Assembly: GCA_031553685.1 (NCBI GenBank)
Contig: JAVBLE010000003.1
Location: forward strand, 61,386-125,385
Source of the DNA: JAFGVL01 sp031553685
GTDB taxonomy: Bacteria > Bacteroidota > Bacteroidia > Bacteroidales > Paludibacteraceae
Length of the DNA: 64,000 bases
Direction of reading: 5' to 3'
Shown: piece by piece, positions 32,447-41,266 of the stretch
Layout: every line of letters begins with the position of its first letter
Numbering within the stretch: the stretch's first letter is position 1
Made by a program: the position numbers and the translations under genes
The notes under the pieces: model-generated
Databases searched by the model: none
The model's input: only the letters and a program-made list of their open reading frames with translations
Told to the model about the DNA's origin: nothing

Positions 32447-32974
32447 CTACATTTCTACCATAACAATTATTATTCCTTCTTTTTTTAATCTTGGTTCACG
32501 CTTGAAACGCAAATCATCTCCTATTTCCGATAGTTCCTTTTGCGTCAATTTTCTTTTACTATATACCTTATTTATTAATAAAGAAAGGTCTTTCTCCACA
32601 ACTATAGTAACTTCGTCTACTTCTGATGAAATTGTTCCAGAGAAATCAGAAACTATTCCTCTTATCAAAAAAGAGATATCAGATCTTGATGGTAATTTTA
32701 TTTCATCTATAACCCACATAGAGGTATCCCTACCCGCTATAGTAAAAGTAATTTCAGATTCAAGAGAGTAACTACCATCAGGACAAATAACTTTTATAGT
32801 AACTTCTTGAGGATAGCTTGCTTCTTTTGTCCTACAAAAGTAATACCCTCCAATATTTTGATACTGTACAGTATAACAGAATTTATAAATTATATTATCA
32901 AATTTATATGAATCTTTCCCTATGACTTCAATTGTGCATAATAAAAAAGATAATATGATAATTGTATATTTCAT
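32447..32974 (-). CDS. Secreted hypothetical protein
   Basis: 175 residues: signal peptide MKYTIIILSFLLCTIEVIG, then a beta-rich domain with KFCYTVQYQNIGGYYFCRTK, EVTIKVICPDGSYSLESEIT and a charged tail (RKLTQKELSEIGDDL). The pattern resembles an Ig-like or C2-type beta sandwich but I cannot name a family. Part of the repeat-bounded accessory block; it may have travelled with the RHS tip. Confidence 0.6.
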   Translation of the reverse strand: MKYTIIILSFLLCTIEVIGKDSYKFDNIIYKFCYTVQYQNIGGYYFCRTKEASYPQEVTIKVICPDGSYSLESEITFTIAGRDTSMWVIDEIKLPSRSDISFLIRGIVSDFSGTISSEVDEVTIVVEKDLSLLINKVYSKRKLTQKELSEIGDDLRFKREPRLKKEGIIIVMVEM

Positions 32975-33390
32975 GTATATTTATACTATTAATTAAAAGC
33001 CTCTATATAAAACACTTTTTGCTTTAAATTCAACCTCTTGGTCATTTGTCAATCTAAAACCATTATATTGTTTAACTTCCCGCTCGGCGTAGGCTCTGCC
33101 TGCGTCGAAGTTAGAAACAAGTCCCCGTCAAGGCGGACTTGCAGTCTTGAGTGTTCGGAAGATTTATTTTATTAACAATAACCATGAAAAAGAGTATGGT
33201 TTGTGAATAAATGTATCTATTTTGGTCTGTAAATTCTTCTTTTTTCTTTCTCTATTGATGAAAAAGATGATTTCTTTCTTAATAAAATTAACCAATAAAA
33301 ATCTTCCGAACACTCGTAACTTGCAGTCCGACCTTTCTATATATTCAGAAGGAGTTGTACTCCGACAACAAATAAATTCCTTAATTATTT
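32975..33390. other. Repeat-filled intergenic region
   Basis: 416 bp. 33081-33123 repeats 29633-29690; around 33133-33150 and 33325-33365 are pieces of the GGACTTGCAGTCC and GGAGTTGTACTCC hairpin families (the latter an inverted match to 28755 and 30458). No supported gene. Confidence 0.6.
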
Positions 33391-34551
33391 TCATTTCAAG
33401 TCAATGATTTCTTCCGGTGCATGCGTAATTTTCTCCAATCCAGTTTCGTGTACAATATACGAATTCTCGGTACCAACCGCACCCACGCCTTTGATAATAA
33501 ATTTTGGTTCGAGGGCAATGGCCATATTCGGTTCCAGAAGCGTACGGTTGCGGTCGCAAAGCACAGGCAGCTCATTCACCACCAGCCCAACACCATGACC
33601 TACAAACTTAGCCTGTTGCTCAATGCCCATAAAACAATCGGACAAACCGTGTTGTTCAACCATTTTCAGCGATAACTGATACATTTCTTCGCACACCGCT
33701 CCGGCTTTGGCTTGGTGCATTAATTCATTTTGTATTTCGAGCGAAACCTGATGTGCATCGTATGCTTTTTGCGATAGTTTCCCAACCGAAAATGTGCGTG
33801 TCATATCCGACACATACCCGTTGAAATTCCCCCCAAAATCGACATGAACAGACATTCCTTCTTGCAACTTTACCCCGCTATGCCCGATAGGCAATGACGG
33901 ATGCAATCCGCCACCACCCAACGCAAAATCGTAGGGCGAAGCTGCCGCCGCATTATCGCCGGCAAGCACGCTGGCTTGTGCCGCTTCGAGTGTTGACCCA
34001 AACACGCGAAACATCCCCAAACTGCCATGAAGACGCATAACCCGCTCCATTTCGATGGTAAAATCGTGATCGGTCATGCCGGTACGGTAAACAGATGGAA
34101 ATTCTTTATAGGCTTCAGTTTGCAAGCGTGCTCCTTCGCGGAGTTGCTCTATTTCGTAATCGGTTTTGATGCTTCGTACAATGCGCAAAAGGTTTGTTCC
34201 ATCCACCATCTTTTCAGGATTAAACAAAGCTTGATAGCGCAAACATTCCATGTAAGGCACTTCGCCTAATTCGAGCATCAGCGTTTTGGGTAACGGAATG
34301 TTATTTTGCTGTAAAATACCAGGGATTTGTTCCACCTTGCGGATATACACCCAATTTTCGCCCTGCAATCCTGCCGGACGGCGCACAAAGAACCAAGGCT
34401 TGCCTTCGCGCGGAATATACACCACGCCGCCAATCACAGATCCGGCAGTATAATAAAGGTTTACATTGGTAGAAATCAAACAGGCACCAACGCCTTGTTC
34501 CGCAAGCATTTGTTGGATTTTTGCCCAACGGAGGGAGAGTTCTGTATTCAC
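33391..34551 (-). CDS. Peptidase M24 (Xaa-Pro aminopeptidase-like)
   Basis: 386 residues from a GTG at 34551. N-terminal creatinase-like domain (QQMLAEQGVGACLISTNVNL) then a pita-bread catalytic domain: HVDFGGNFNGYVSDMTRTFS (Asp, Asp ligands), GHGVGLVVNELP (His) and ALEPKFIIKGVGAVGTENSY (Glu, Glu). The start is GTG rather than an ATG 80 codons upstream because a minus-strand TATTTTTG -7 box lies at 34585-34578, 27 bp before it, and upstream sequence is low-complexity. A cytoplasmic metal-dependent aminopeptidase of undefined specificity. Confidence 0.88.
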   Translation of the reverse strand: MNTELSLRWAKIQQMLAEQGVGACLISTNVNLYYTAGSVIGGVVYIPREGKPWFFVRRPAGLQGENWVYIRKVEQIPGILQQNNIPLPKTLMLELGEVPYMECLRYQALFNPEKMVDGTNLLRIVRSIKTDYEIEQLREGARLQTEAYKEFPSVYRTGMTDHDFTIEMERVMRLHGSLGMFRVFGSTLEAAQASVLAGDNAAAASPYDFALGGGGLHPSLPIGHSGVKLQEGMSVHVDFGGNFNGYVSDMTRTFSVGKLSQKAYDAHQVSLEIQNELMHQAKAGAVCEEMYQLSLKMVEQHGLSDCFMGIEQQAKFVGHGVGLVVNELPVLCDRNRTLLEPNMAIALEPKFIIKGVGAVGTENSYIVHETGLEKITHAPEEIIDLK

Positions 34552-34577
34552 AATATCATCCGTATAAAAATAAGTTA

Positions 34578-34585
34578 CAAAAATA
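34578..34585 (-). promoter_or_regulatory. M24 peptidase promoter (TATTTTTG)
   Basis: TAnnTTTG on the minus strand, 27 bp before the GTG at 34551; supports that start. Confidence 0.5.
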
Positions 34586-34636
34586 CTACAAAATCTATTT
34601 TTAAAGAAAATGTTCTGATTAGTAAATGTAATTTTA

Positions 34637-34644
34637 TACTTTTG
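34637..34644 (+). promoter_or_regulatory. DUF456 gene promoter (TACTTTTG)
   Basis: TAnnTTTG match 26 bp before the ATG at 34670. Confidence 0.5.
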
Positions 34645-34669
34645 TTTATCAATAATTTTAGAAATCATT

Positions 34670-35155
34670 ATGGACATTTTCCTTCTTATAGTTGCTATTC
34701 TGTGCCTGATCATTGGTTTTGCAGGCAGTGTGTTGCCGGCTTTGCCGGGTCCGCCTATTAGTTGGGTAGGATTGTTGCTGGTCAAGTTCACTCATTTCGG
34801 AGCGGATATTACCTGGGTATGGATTGCTGCGTTTGCAGCCGTTGTAATCATCGTTTCGGTGCTCGACTATGTAGTGCCGGCATGGGGAACGAAGAAATTC
34901 GGCGGCTCCAAAGCAGGCACTTGGGGCGCTACCATTGGGCTGATTTTCGGACTGTTCTTTTCACCTTGGGGAATTATTTTAGGTCCTTTCCTTGGGGCAT
35001 TTGTGGGCGAACTATTGGCAGGCAGTTCGAGCAAACATTCGTTGAAAGCCGCTTTGGGTGCTTTTATGGGTTTTCTGTTTGGCGTCGGGTTGAAGTTGAT
35101 TGTATGCGGGTGGATTGCTGTTTATTTGGTGGTGAAAGTGATTGAAGCTGTCTGA
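34670..35155 (+). CDS. DUF456 family membrane protein
   Basis: 161 residues, four or five hydrophobic helices with glycine-rich turns: LIIGFAGSVLPALPGPPISW at the start, a central DYVVPAWGTKKFGGSKAG motif and a repeated GAFxGELLAGSSS/GAFMGFLFGVGLK half. This is the DUF456 pattern. An inner-membrane protein of unknown role. Divergent from the M24 peptidase. Confidence 0.88.
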   Translation: MDIFLLIVAILCLIIGFAGSVLPALPGPPISWVGLLLVKFTHFGADITWVWIAAFAAVVIIVSVLDYVVPAWGTKKFGGSKAGTWGATIGLIFGLFFSPWGIILGPFLGAFVGELLAGSSSKHSLKAALGAFMGFLFGVGLKLIVCGWIAVYLVVKVIEAV

Positions 35156-35263
35156 TGAATTTTGAAAATTTTGTCAGATGAAAAAATCAAAAACAAGTAT
35201 AAAAAGGTGAGTCTACATATTCCTCTGGGCTACATGTTTTTTTGATAAATAAAGAGTTTTGAA

Positions 35264-36871
35264 TTAACGACAAAGTGATATTTTCCTTGAAACAGGCTCG
35301 GCAATGGTCATTTGTTCATTGACAAAATATAATTGCCAATCCCAATTGGTGTATAAATAATATGGTTTGGGGTAAGAGTTTAATACTTTGTTGATTTCTT
35401 CTGTATTTCTTTCTAATTCGGTTCTGTAAACGGTTATTGTTTTTTTGTTATCAGTAAATTCCAAGTTCGAATAATTTCTCAGTTCTTTTATTTCGTATCC
35501 CATATTGTGAAGCGTGGCAGACAGTGGCCAATTGGAAGCTTGTGTGGTGAGTATGCGTAACGAATCGCCACTTTGGGTTACAATCTTTTCGATTACTTTC
35601 CTTTCGAACAAATCTTTTTGCTTTACTTGATGCCAATAGAATGGTGCAAAAAAGTTTCCGGACAGCAACATAAGTTCGTCCGCTGTGGGAATAATTTGTC
35701 CTGCGCCAATGGCAATTTCTATCTTTGTATTGGGGTTTATTTGTTTCGAAATTAATTTGATAATTGTTGGAGAAGGATACAACACAGCATACGGCTTGGA
35801 AAACCATGGCTTTGATGCGGGAAATATTCTGACTCCTATAAACGATTGTGCTATAAAAGCAATTAAAACAATAGAAAGCAAAATGTATTTTCCCTGACCT
35901 GTTTTTGATTTTATAAAAATAACCGCTTGCGCCATCAATAAACCTACAAATGGTATCAGATATTGAATGTGCTTTGCTGCGCAACCCTGAAAATTCCCGT
36001 TAAGGAAATATAAAATGGCTATCGGATAGGCTGAAATTAGCAGTAAGCGATATTTTTTTTGCTTGATTAATAAAAACAAACCAGTTATAATAAGAAATAA
36101 TGAGGCTATGGTATAAAAACTGCCATTTATTCGAAGAAACGGCGATATGATAGCATCATCTTTTATGATTTTTGTAACCTCAGGCAAGTCAAACGGGTTG
36201 GCATGCAATAAGTAGAACAATGGGATAATGAGCAACAAAACCAAGGCGGCGTACAAAGCAGATAACAGGAAGCTTTTCTTAAAATTCTCCGTTTGCTGCC
36301 AAATGATAAATAGCACCACCGGATAAATAACCAGGATATCTACTCGCATCAAAGGAGCCAAACCTAAACAAATGATACTGAATAGATTTAAGGGTTTCTC
36401 TGTCACTTTCAGAAACCCGAGCATCGCCAGTGTTGAGGCAAAGATGGAGGTGTTGGCATAATAGCTGATGCTGTAAGACTCGGGCAATAGGAAAAACAGC
36501 AGGAAACAGTATTCCCATCGTAGTTTGGTTAGTTTGGAAAGGAAACGGGAGCTTATGTATAAAAACAATAACGAACAGATTATGGTCAATGAGCAGTATA
36601 TCTGCTCGCACGAAAATATTGGTAAAACAAATTTAACGGCAACAACAAGAATTCCAACCAGCGGTTGCATATTCCAGAGATAGAAATAATCGGGAGGAAT
36701 GGTAAATCCGTTGTTGTACATCCTTTCGCAACCCGCGCTAAAAAGAGAGCTGTCGCCTTCTATATTTAGGATAGGAAAGAATCCTACAGACATCCACAGT
36801 AAGGCAAAAAGAATCAATCCCCTCAAGATAATCGTTTCGTGCGTTTGAAAGAAGGAGAGCGTTTTTTTCAT
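35264..36871 (-). CDS. GT-C fold membrane glycosyltransferase-like protein
   Basis: 535 residues with about ten membrane helices in the first 350 and a C-terminal periplasmic domain. The first loop has NIEGDSSLFSAGCERMYNNG, an acidic residue in the position used by GT-C transferases (PMT/ArnT type) to bind the lipid-phosphate sugar, and later LMRVDILVIYPVV. No closer family is evident. Last gene of the six-gene operon, 49 bp after the SDR gene. Likely transfers a polyprenyl-linked sugar on the periplasmic face. Confidence 0.6.
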   Translation of the reverse strand: MKKTLSFFQTHETIILRGLILFALLWMSVGFFPILNIEGDSSLFSAGCERMYNNGFTIPPDYFYLWNMQPLVGILVVAVKFVLPIFSCEQIYCSLTIICSLLFLYISSRFLSKLTKLRWEYCFLLFFLLPESYSISYYANTSIFASTLAMLGFLKVTEKPLNLFSIICLGLAPLMRVDILVIYPVVLFIIWQQTENFKKSFLLSALYAALVLLLIIPLFYLLHANPFDLPEVTKIIKDDAIISPFLRINGSFYTIASLFLIITGLFLLIKQKKYRLLLISAYPIAILYFLNGNFQGCAAKHIQYLIPFVGLLMAQAVIFIKSKTGQGKYILLSIVLIAFIAQSFIGVRIFPASKPWFSKPYAVLYPSPTIIKLISKQINPNTKIEIAIGAGQIIPTADELMLLSGNFFAPFYWHQVKQKDLFERKVIEKIVTQSGDSLRILTTQASNWPLSATLHNMGYEIKELRNYSNLEFTDNKKTITVYRTELERNTEEINKVLNSYPKPYYLYTNWDWQLYFVNEQMTIAEPVSRKISLCR

Positions 36872-36920
36872 TTCACTGCTTTTGTGTAATGCTTTTTTAG
36901 GCTACAAATTATCACAAAAT

Positions 36921-37664
36921 CTATTTTAAAGTTAATCCACCATCAATCAGTAAGTTTGATCCTGTGATCCATGCTGCTGCATCGGATAATAGATATATAG
37001 TGGCGTATGCAACTTCTTCGGGCTTTCCGTGCCTTTTTAGCGGATAATCTGCCACATCTTTATCATATTCTTCCTGATTCATTTTTTTTGAAACAAGATC
37101 GGTTTCTATCATTCCAGGAATAACCGTATTTACCCTTATTTTGGAAGGAGACAGGTCTAATGCCATTCCTTTTGCTAATCCGTTTATGGCTCCTTTGGAT
37201 GCCGAATATAAAGAATTCCCGTAGGCTGCACACAGCACTCCCGATACAGACGAGATAAAAACAATAGAAGCCTGCTTTGCTATCTTTTGCTTTTTGAGCA
37301 GGGATTGGGTCAGTAGAGCGGGAACTTCAAAATTGATTTCTAATATTTCATTCAATTTTTCTTTTGTGGCAAATTTAAAAGGAATAGGCAGTACTATTCC
37401 TGCACAATTTACCAAACCATTGAGTGCAGGCGAAAATTCTACAAGTTGCGCCATAAAAGAAGAATCGCGCAAATCACCGGCTATTTGCAAATGATCTACC
37501 CCAGAGAGCGCCTGAAAGGTTTCATTTAAGCGTTCCTCATTTCGCCCTGTTATAAGTAATTTGGCTCCCATTTTAGAACATTCGATTGCAATGGATTTAC
37601 CTATGCCGGAAGAAGCTCCGGTAATCAAAATACTCTTTCCCTCTAATGAAAATGGATTATACAT
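36921..37664 (-). CDS. FabG-like short-chain dehydrogenase/reductase
   Basis: 247 residues. TGASSGIG nucleotide site (GKSILITGASSGIGKSIAIE), NAG motif as NCAG, catalytic Ser in VFISSVSG, Tyr and Lys in YSASKGAINGLAKG, and the VNTVIPGMIETD loop; ends LLIDGGLTLK. Classical SDR of the 3-oxoacyl-ACP reductase type. Two bases from the FrhB-pyruvyltransferase gene in the same operon as an ACP and a KAS III, so a role in reducing an acyl-ACP to the 3-hydroxyacyl form is a reasonable guess. Confidence 0.85.
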   Translation of the reverse strand: MYNPFSLEGKSILITGASSGIGKSIAIECSKMGAKLLITGRNEERLNETFQALSGVDHLQIAGDLRDSSFMAQLVEFSPALNGLVNCAGIVLPIPFKFATKEKLNEILEINFEVPALLTQSLLKKQKIAKQASIVFISSVSGVLCAAYGNSLYSASKGAINGLAKGMALDLSPSKIRVNTVIPGMIETDLVSKKMNQEEYDKDVADYPLKRHGKPEEVAYATIYLLSDAAAWITGSNLLIDGGLTLK

Positions 37665-37666
37665 AT

Positions 37667-39946
37667 CTATTTATTTTTTAATGCTTTTTCTAAAAATGTT
37701 ACTGATAGTTTTTTTAGTTGTTCTAATTTCGCGTAAACAGAACTGTAGTCAATAGAATCCTTCCATCGGTGGTCTGCCTTTATCTCTTCCAGCGAAGCAA
37801 AATAACGATTTTCAAGTCCTAAATCCGACAATAAAGATTCGAATCTCGAAAATTCCATTGTTTCATTTGATTTCCCTACATGTCTTGGCACAATCATGAA
37901 AGGTTTTCTGAATATGATTGCAAAAAGAAAGGCATGATAAGAGTTTGTTACAATCATCGAAGAGTTATATAAAAGCGATAACCACTCCTCCACGCTTACA
38001 TAATGAGCATATAGCATGTCTTTGTCTGTGGGAGTTCCATTAATTACTTTGGCATTCAGGTTTTGTTCTTTTGCAATATATTTAAGCCAGTCATATTGTT
38101 TCACTCTGTCTTCCCCTAATCCAAAAAATACTAACTCTGGGCTACTTGGTTGAAATTTCTCAGGATGAAATAACTGAGAATAATCTATATCTAATAATGT
38201 TGGATCTAAAACCTGACAGGCTTCAATGTTAAAATAATCTTTGCATAACTCAACAGCTTCTTCTTCGCGGCACGAAACAGCATCGAATCGCAGAAGATAT
38301 TTTTGTATTTCATCGTGCAGGTTTTCTATTGTACTTTTTGCACCAAAACTGGCAGCATAGGCTATTTTTTTATTAGTATCAGGAACAAAATTTAAGAAAA
38401 ATTCACGGTAATATCGGTCGGAGTAAACAGGATTCCAAATTTGATCGCTTCCTGCAATAAAAATATCAAAATTATTAAACTTTAGGCTCATCTGATTGTG
38501 GTCGTAAAGATTCAATGAATGAGGAAAATGCGTTTTCCTAAACTCGTTGAATGATTGACGGAGTTGTTGTGCGCCACCGTAATTCCAATCAAAAGCTTTT
38601 TCTACACTGTTAGGTTTTAAATTAATATGCCTCACATCGTATCCCAATCGTTCCACCACTTGCTTGAGCGCATACGATTGTAGTACGGAGCCATAATTGT
38701 AAGCCATCTGAAAAGAAACAATATTAACAAAAGTTCCTTTCTCCAGCATTAATTTAAAATATGCTTGTTTGTTTTGTAAATAATCGTTGTAAATGTATTG
38801 TTTGTGCTGTTCTTTGTATGTTTGCCACAACGGTTCGGTACAATTTTGCAATGCAAAAATCCGGTTCAAATCATCGATAGGTGAAGTTTTCATCAATAGC
38901 GGCATCAAAGATCTGATTGGATGCCTATTTACAGTATTAATACCTCTGAATATGCGGGAGTTATACCAAATATTGGTCCTTCCCCAAGTTGTTTTGTGAG
39001 AATTTAAGTGTGAGCTTTTCAATAAAGATTCTCCTTGTGGAGTGTTTGTAATAAGCAGCGAAACTCCTTTTCTATGTTGTTCGGTATGTTCTTTGACAAA
39101 CCAAAAATCGGCTAATGTAAGATCGCTCTTTCGTTCAAAATAAGCAAACTTGCAATCGTAGCAGCTTTGCCTAAGTGCCAAATCATTCAAAAAAGCATTC
39201 ATATAAAAACTGCCTGCATCGGTTGGCTGGTTATTCTCTGCAACGATAACACAATGCTGTGGCCTCACACTGCTTAGCCACGATTCATCTTTTTTTCTGA
39301 AAGATATGATTTCTTTTAATTTATTGCCGATATGCTTATTATATGCATCAAGAATAAGACGAGAAGGTATGCCACGACATGCAACATCTACACAATACAA
39401 TTTTCCTGGATAATCTTTATTTTGAAGAAACGATTGCAATCCACCTACCTGACACGGAGTTCCGGAGAACAACACAGTCTTTTCTCGTCGAAGGTATTGA
39501 TATGTTTTTTTATAAATTCCTTCCGTGTTGCTTTGCATATACTTGGAGCCTTGCAGTAGATGCAAATCTTCCATTGTATCAATGGCAATATGTTTTACAT
39601 ACAAACCATCAATAACAGCGCCAATGACAATCCCTTCAGCTGCTAAGATAGTTTTGGCCAATTCAGAAAAAGCGCCTCCTGAAGCACTTTTCATGCGAAG
39701 CTCGTCATTTTCACTCCATGCTGCATACGGAGTTGGCAGAAGATTATCTGTTCGCTGGTAAGAATATCCATTAATTACAGGACATATTTTTTCGCAGTTT
39801 CCACACCCTGTACATGTATGTGCCGAAATGCTTGGCGACAAAAATCCTTCAGCATTATAACCAACAGTTATTGCCCGATAGTTACAGCTATCAACACAAG
39901 CAAGGCAGCCGGTACATGTATCTTCGGGGGCTAATATGGGGAGCAT
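37667..39946 (-). CDS. Fusion: ferredoxin/FrhB-like oxidoreductase plus polysaccharide pyruvyltransferase
   Basis: 759 residues. Residues 1-60 hold two [4Fe-4S] sites (CTGCLACVDSC; CTGCGNCEKIC). About 85-400 form the FrhB (F420-hydrogenase beta) N and C domains (SGGAFSELAKTIL; LFSGTPCQVGGLQSFL; CVDVACRGIPS). From about 410 is a PS_pyruv_trans domain (YNYGSVLQSYALKQVVERLG; DIFIAGSDQIWNP; SMIVTNSYHAFLFAI). These are usually two neighbouring genes in polysaccharide loci; here one chain. It could add a pyruvyl group or reduce a sugar or acyl intermediate. Fourth gene of the operon, 8 bp from KAS III. Confidence 0.85.
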   Translation of the reverse strand: MLPILAPEDTCTGCLACVDSCNYRAITVGYNAEGFLSPSISAHTCTGCGNCEKICPVINGYSYQRTDNLLPTPYAAWSENDELRMKSASGGAFSELAKTILAAEGIVIGAVIDGLYVKHIAIDTMEDLHLLQGSKYMQSNTEGIYKKTYQYLRREKTVLFSGTPCQVGGLQSFLQNKDYPGKLYCVDVACRGIPSRLILDAYNKHIGNKLKEIISFRKKDESWLSSVRPQHCVIVAENNQPTDAGSFYMNAFLNDLALRQSCYDCKFAYFERKSDLTLADFWFVKEHTEQHRKGVSLLITNTPQGESLLKSSHLNSHKTTWGRTNIWYNSRIFRGINTVNRHPIRSLMPLLMKTSPIDDLNRIFALQNCTEPLWQTYKEQHKQYIYNDYLQNKQAYFKLMLEKGTFVNIVSFQMAYNYGSVLQSYALKQVVERLGYDVRHINLKPNSVEKAFDWNYGGAQQLRQSFNEFRKTHFPHSLNLYDHNQMSLKFNNFDIFIAGSDQIWNPVYSDRYYREFFLNFVPDTNKKIAYAASFGAKSTIENLHDEIQKYLLRFDAVSCREEEAVELCKDYFNIEACQVLDPTLLDIDYSQLFHPEKFQPSSPELVFFGLGEDRVKQYDWLKYIAKEQNLNAKVINGTPTDKDMLYAHYVSVEEWLSLLYNSSMIVTNSYHAFLFAIIFRKPFMIVPRHVGKSNETMEFSRFESLLSDLGLENRYFASLEEIKADHRWKDSIDYSSVYAKLEQLKKLSVTFLEKALKNK

Positions 39947-39954
39947 GTTTTTTG

Positions 39955-41004
39955 TTATATTTCAACTAAATCAGAAACTACAACATGATCTAACTCAAAT
40001 GCAACTGTAGCCCATGAGAAACCGACGCCAAAGCCACATCCCACAAAAGAGTGTGTTTCATGTTCAATTTCATTCCTCAATTCAGTGATGAGAGTCAATG
40101 GAATAGTTGCAGAGCTTGTGTTTCCAAAGTTTTTTAAAGAATAAGGCACTCTTTCCTCAGGAATACTCAGCTTCTTTCTTATTTTTTCATTCAAAAACAA
40201 ATTGGCTTGATGAAACACAAAATAATCGATGCTGTCTTTGTTAATAGTATAATGTTCTAAAAATTTGTTGATTACCTTTGGCACTGTACTGATTCCGAAA
40301 GAAAATACATCCATACCATCCAAAACAGTATTGAACCTACTGCGTATAATGCCCGGTTCTATTTCTTTCATTTCAAAAGATTTCGGATTAGGTATGTTTC
40401 GGCAACCACCATCTTCAACAATAATGGCTTTATAACCAGACCCATCCGTACCGTGATGAAAACAAAAATCCTTTGCATTTTCATCAAACTCAACAGCAGT
40501 AGCAGTTCCTGCATCACCAAAAAGAGGATAAGTGCTTTTATCTTGAGGAGAACACAAATGAGATACCTCTCCCGAGAGTAAAAGCCCTCTTTTCATATTC
40601 CCGGTAGAGAGTAAAGAGCTTATCACACTTAACCCATATACCCAACCCGAGCAGCCCAATGCAATATCAAGTGTATAGCATTCTTCCGACAAACCTAATC
40701 TGTCTTGTAAAATGCAGGATGTTGCCGGAAAAATGTAATCATGGCTTTGGGTAACAAAAATAAGCGCATCTATAGAGTCTTTTTTCCATCCCAAATCACG
40801 GATTATCTTCTCGGCAGCCTCATAACACAAGTCCGAAGCACACAAATTATGAGTTCGCCTGCGTCTTTCAATCCCAGTAGAAGCGATTAGTTTTTCTGCT
40901 TCATCCGGCGTTAAGTTAGTATATTCCCTGTTTTCCTCTATATCTTTAGGAACGCATGCAGATAAACCTGCTATTTTTACATTTTTTGTTTCAAGAAATG
41001 CCAT
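39955..41004 (-). CDS. Beta-ketoacyl-ACP synthase III (FabH-like)
   Basis: 349 residues from the ATG at 41004, one base after the ACP stop. Thiolase fold with complete triad: Cys in LGCSGWVYGL, His in FVFHQANLFL, Asn in KNFGNTSSATIPL; also the IERRRRT loop near the N-terminus. Joins an acyl-CoA to a malonyl-ACP. Being in a glycan-type operon with a private ACP, not in a fatty-acid locus, suggests that it makes a dedicated acyl group. Confidence 0.9.
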   Translation of the reverse strand: MAFLETKNVKIAGLSACVPKDIEENREYTNLTPDEAEKLIASTGIERRRRTHNLCASDLCYEAAEKIIRDLGWKKDSIDALIFVTQSHDYIFPATSCILQDRLGLSEECYTLDIALGCSGWVYGLSVISSLLSTGNMKRGLLLSGEVSHLCSPQDKSTYPLFGDAGTATAVEFDENAKDFCFHHGTDGSGYKAIIVEDGGCRNIPNPKSFEMKEIEPGIIRSRFNTVLDGMDVFSFGISTVPKVINKFLEHYTINKDSIDYFVFHQANLFLNEKIRKKLSIPEERVPYSLKNFGNTSSATIPLTLITELRNEIEHETHSFVGCGFGVGFSWATVAFELDHVVVSDLVEI

Positions 41005-41005
41005 A

Positions 41006-41242
41006 CTATAAGTTTGATTGCACAATGTTATACAAATCTTCAATAGTGTCGGACGAACGGATGTCATCCCCTTTTATTTTCACACCATATTCTTCGTCCA
41101 CCATTGCAATTAATGTAAGTGCCAACAAAGAAGACCATTCTTCCAACTGACGAAAATCCGTTTCCGGGCTAAATACTTCAGCATCTGTTTCTTCAAATTG
41201 CATGGCAACTTTTTGTACAAAATCATTTAAATCCATTTTCAT
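41006..41242 (-). CDS. Acyl carrier protein-like protein
   Basis: 78 residues, acidic, four-helix ACP pattern: FVQKVAMQFEETDAEVFSPE, then DFRQLEEWSSLLALTLIAMV where the serine after EEW matches the phosphopantetheine site (DSL-type motif altered to SSL), and a late DTIEDLYNIVQ. Second gene of the operon, directly coupled to KAS III. Unlike the usual house ACP it lacks the classical DSLD motif, so it is a specialised carrier. Confidence 0.75.
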   Translation of the reverse strand: MKMDLNDFVQKVAMQFEETDAEVFSPETDFRQLEEWSSLLALTLIAMVDEEYGVKIKGDDIRSSDTIEDLYNIVQSNL

Positions 41243-41266
41243 TCTGTTTAAAAAATTAAATAATAA

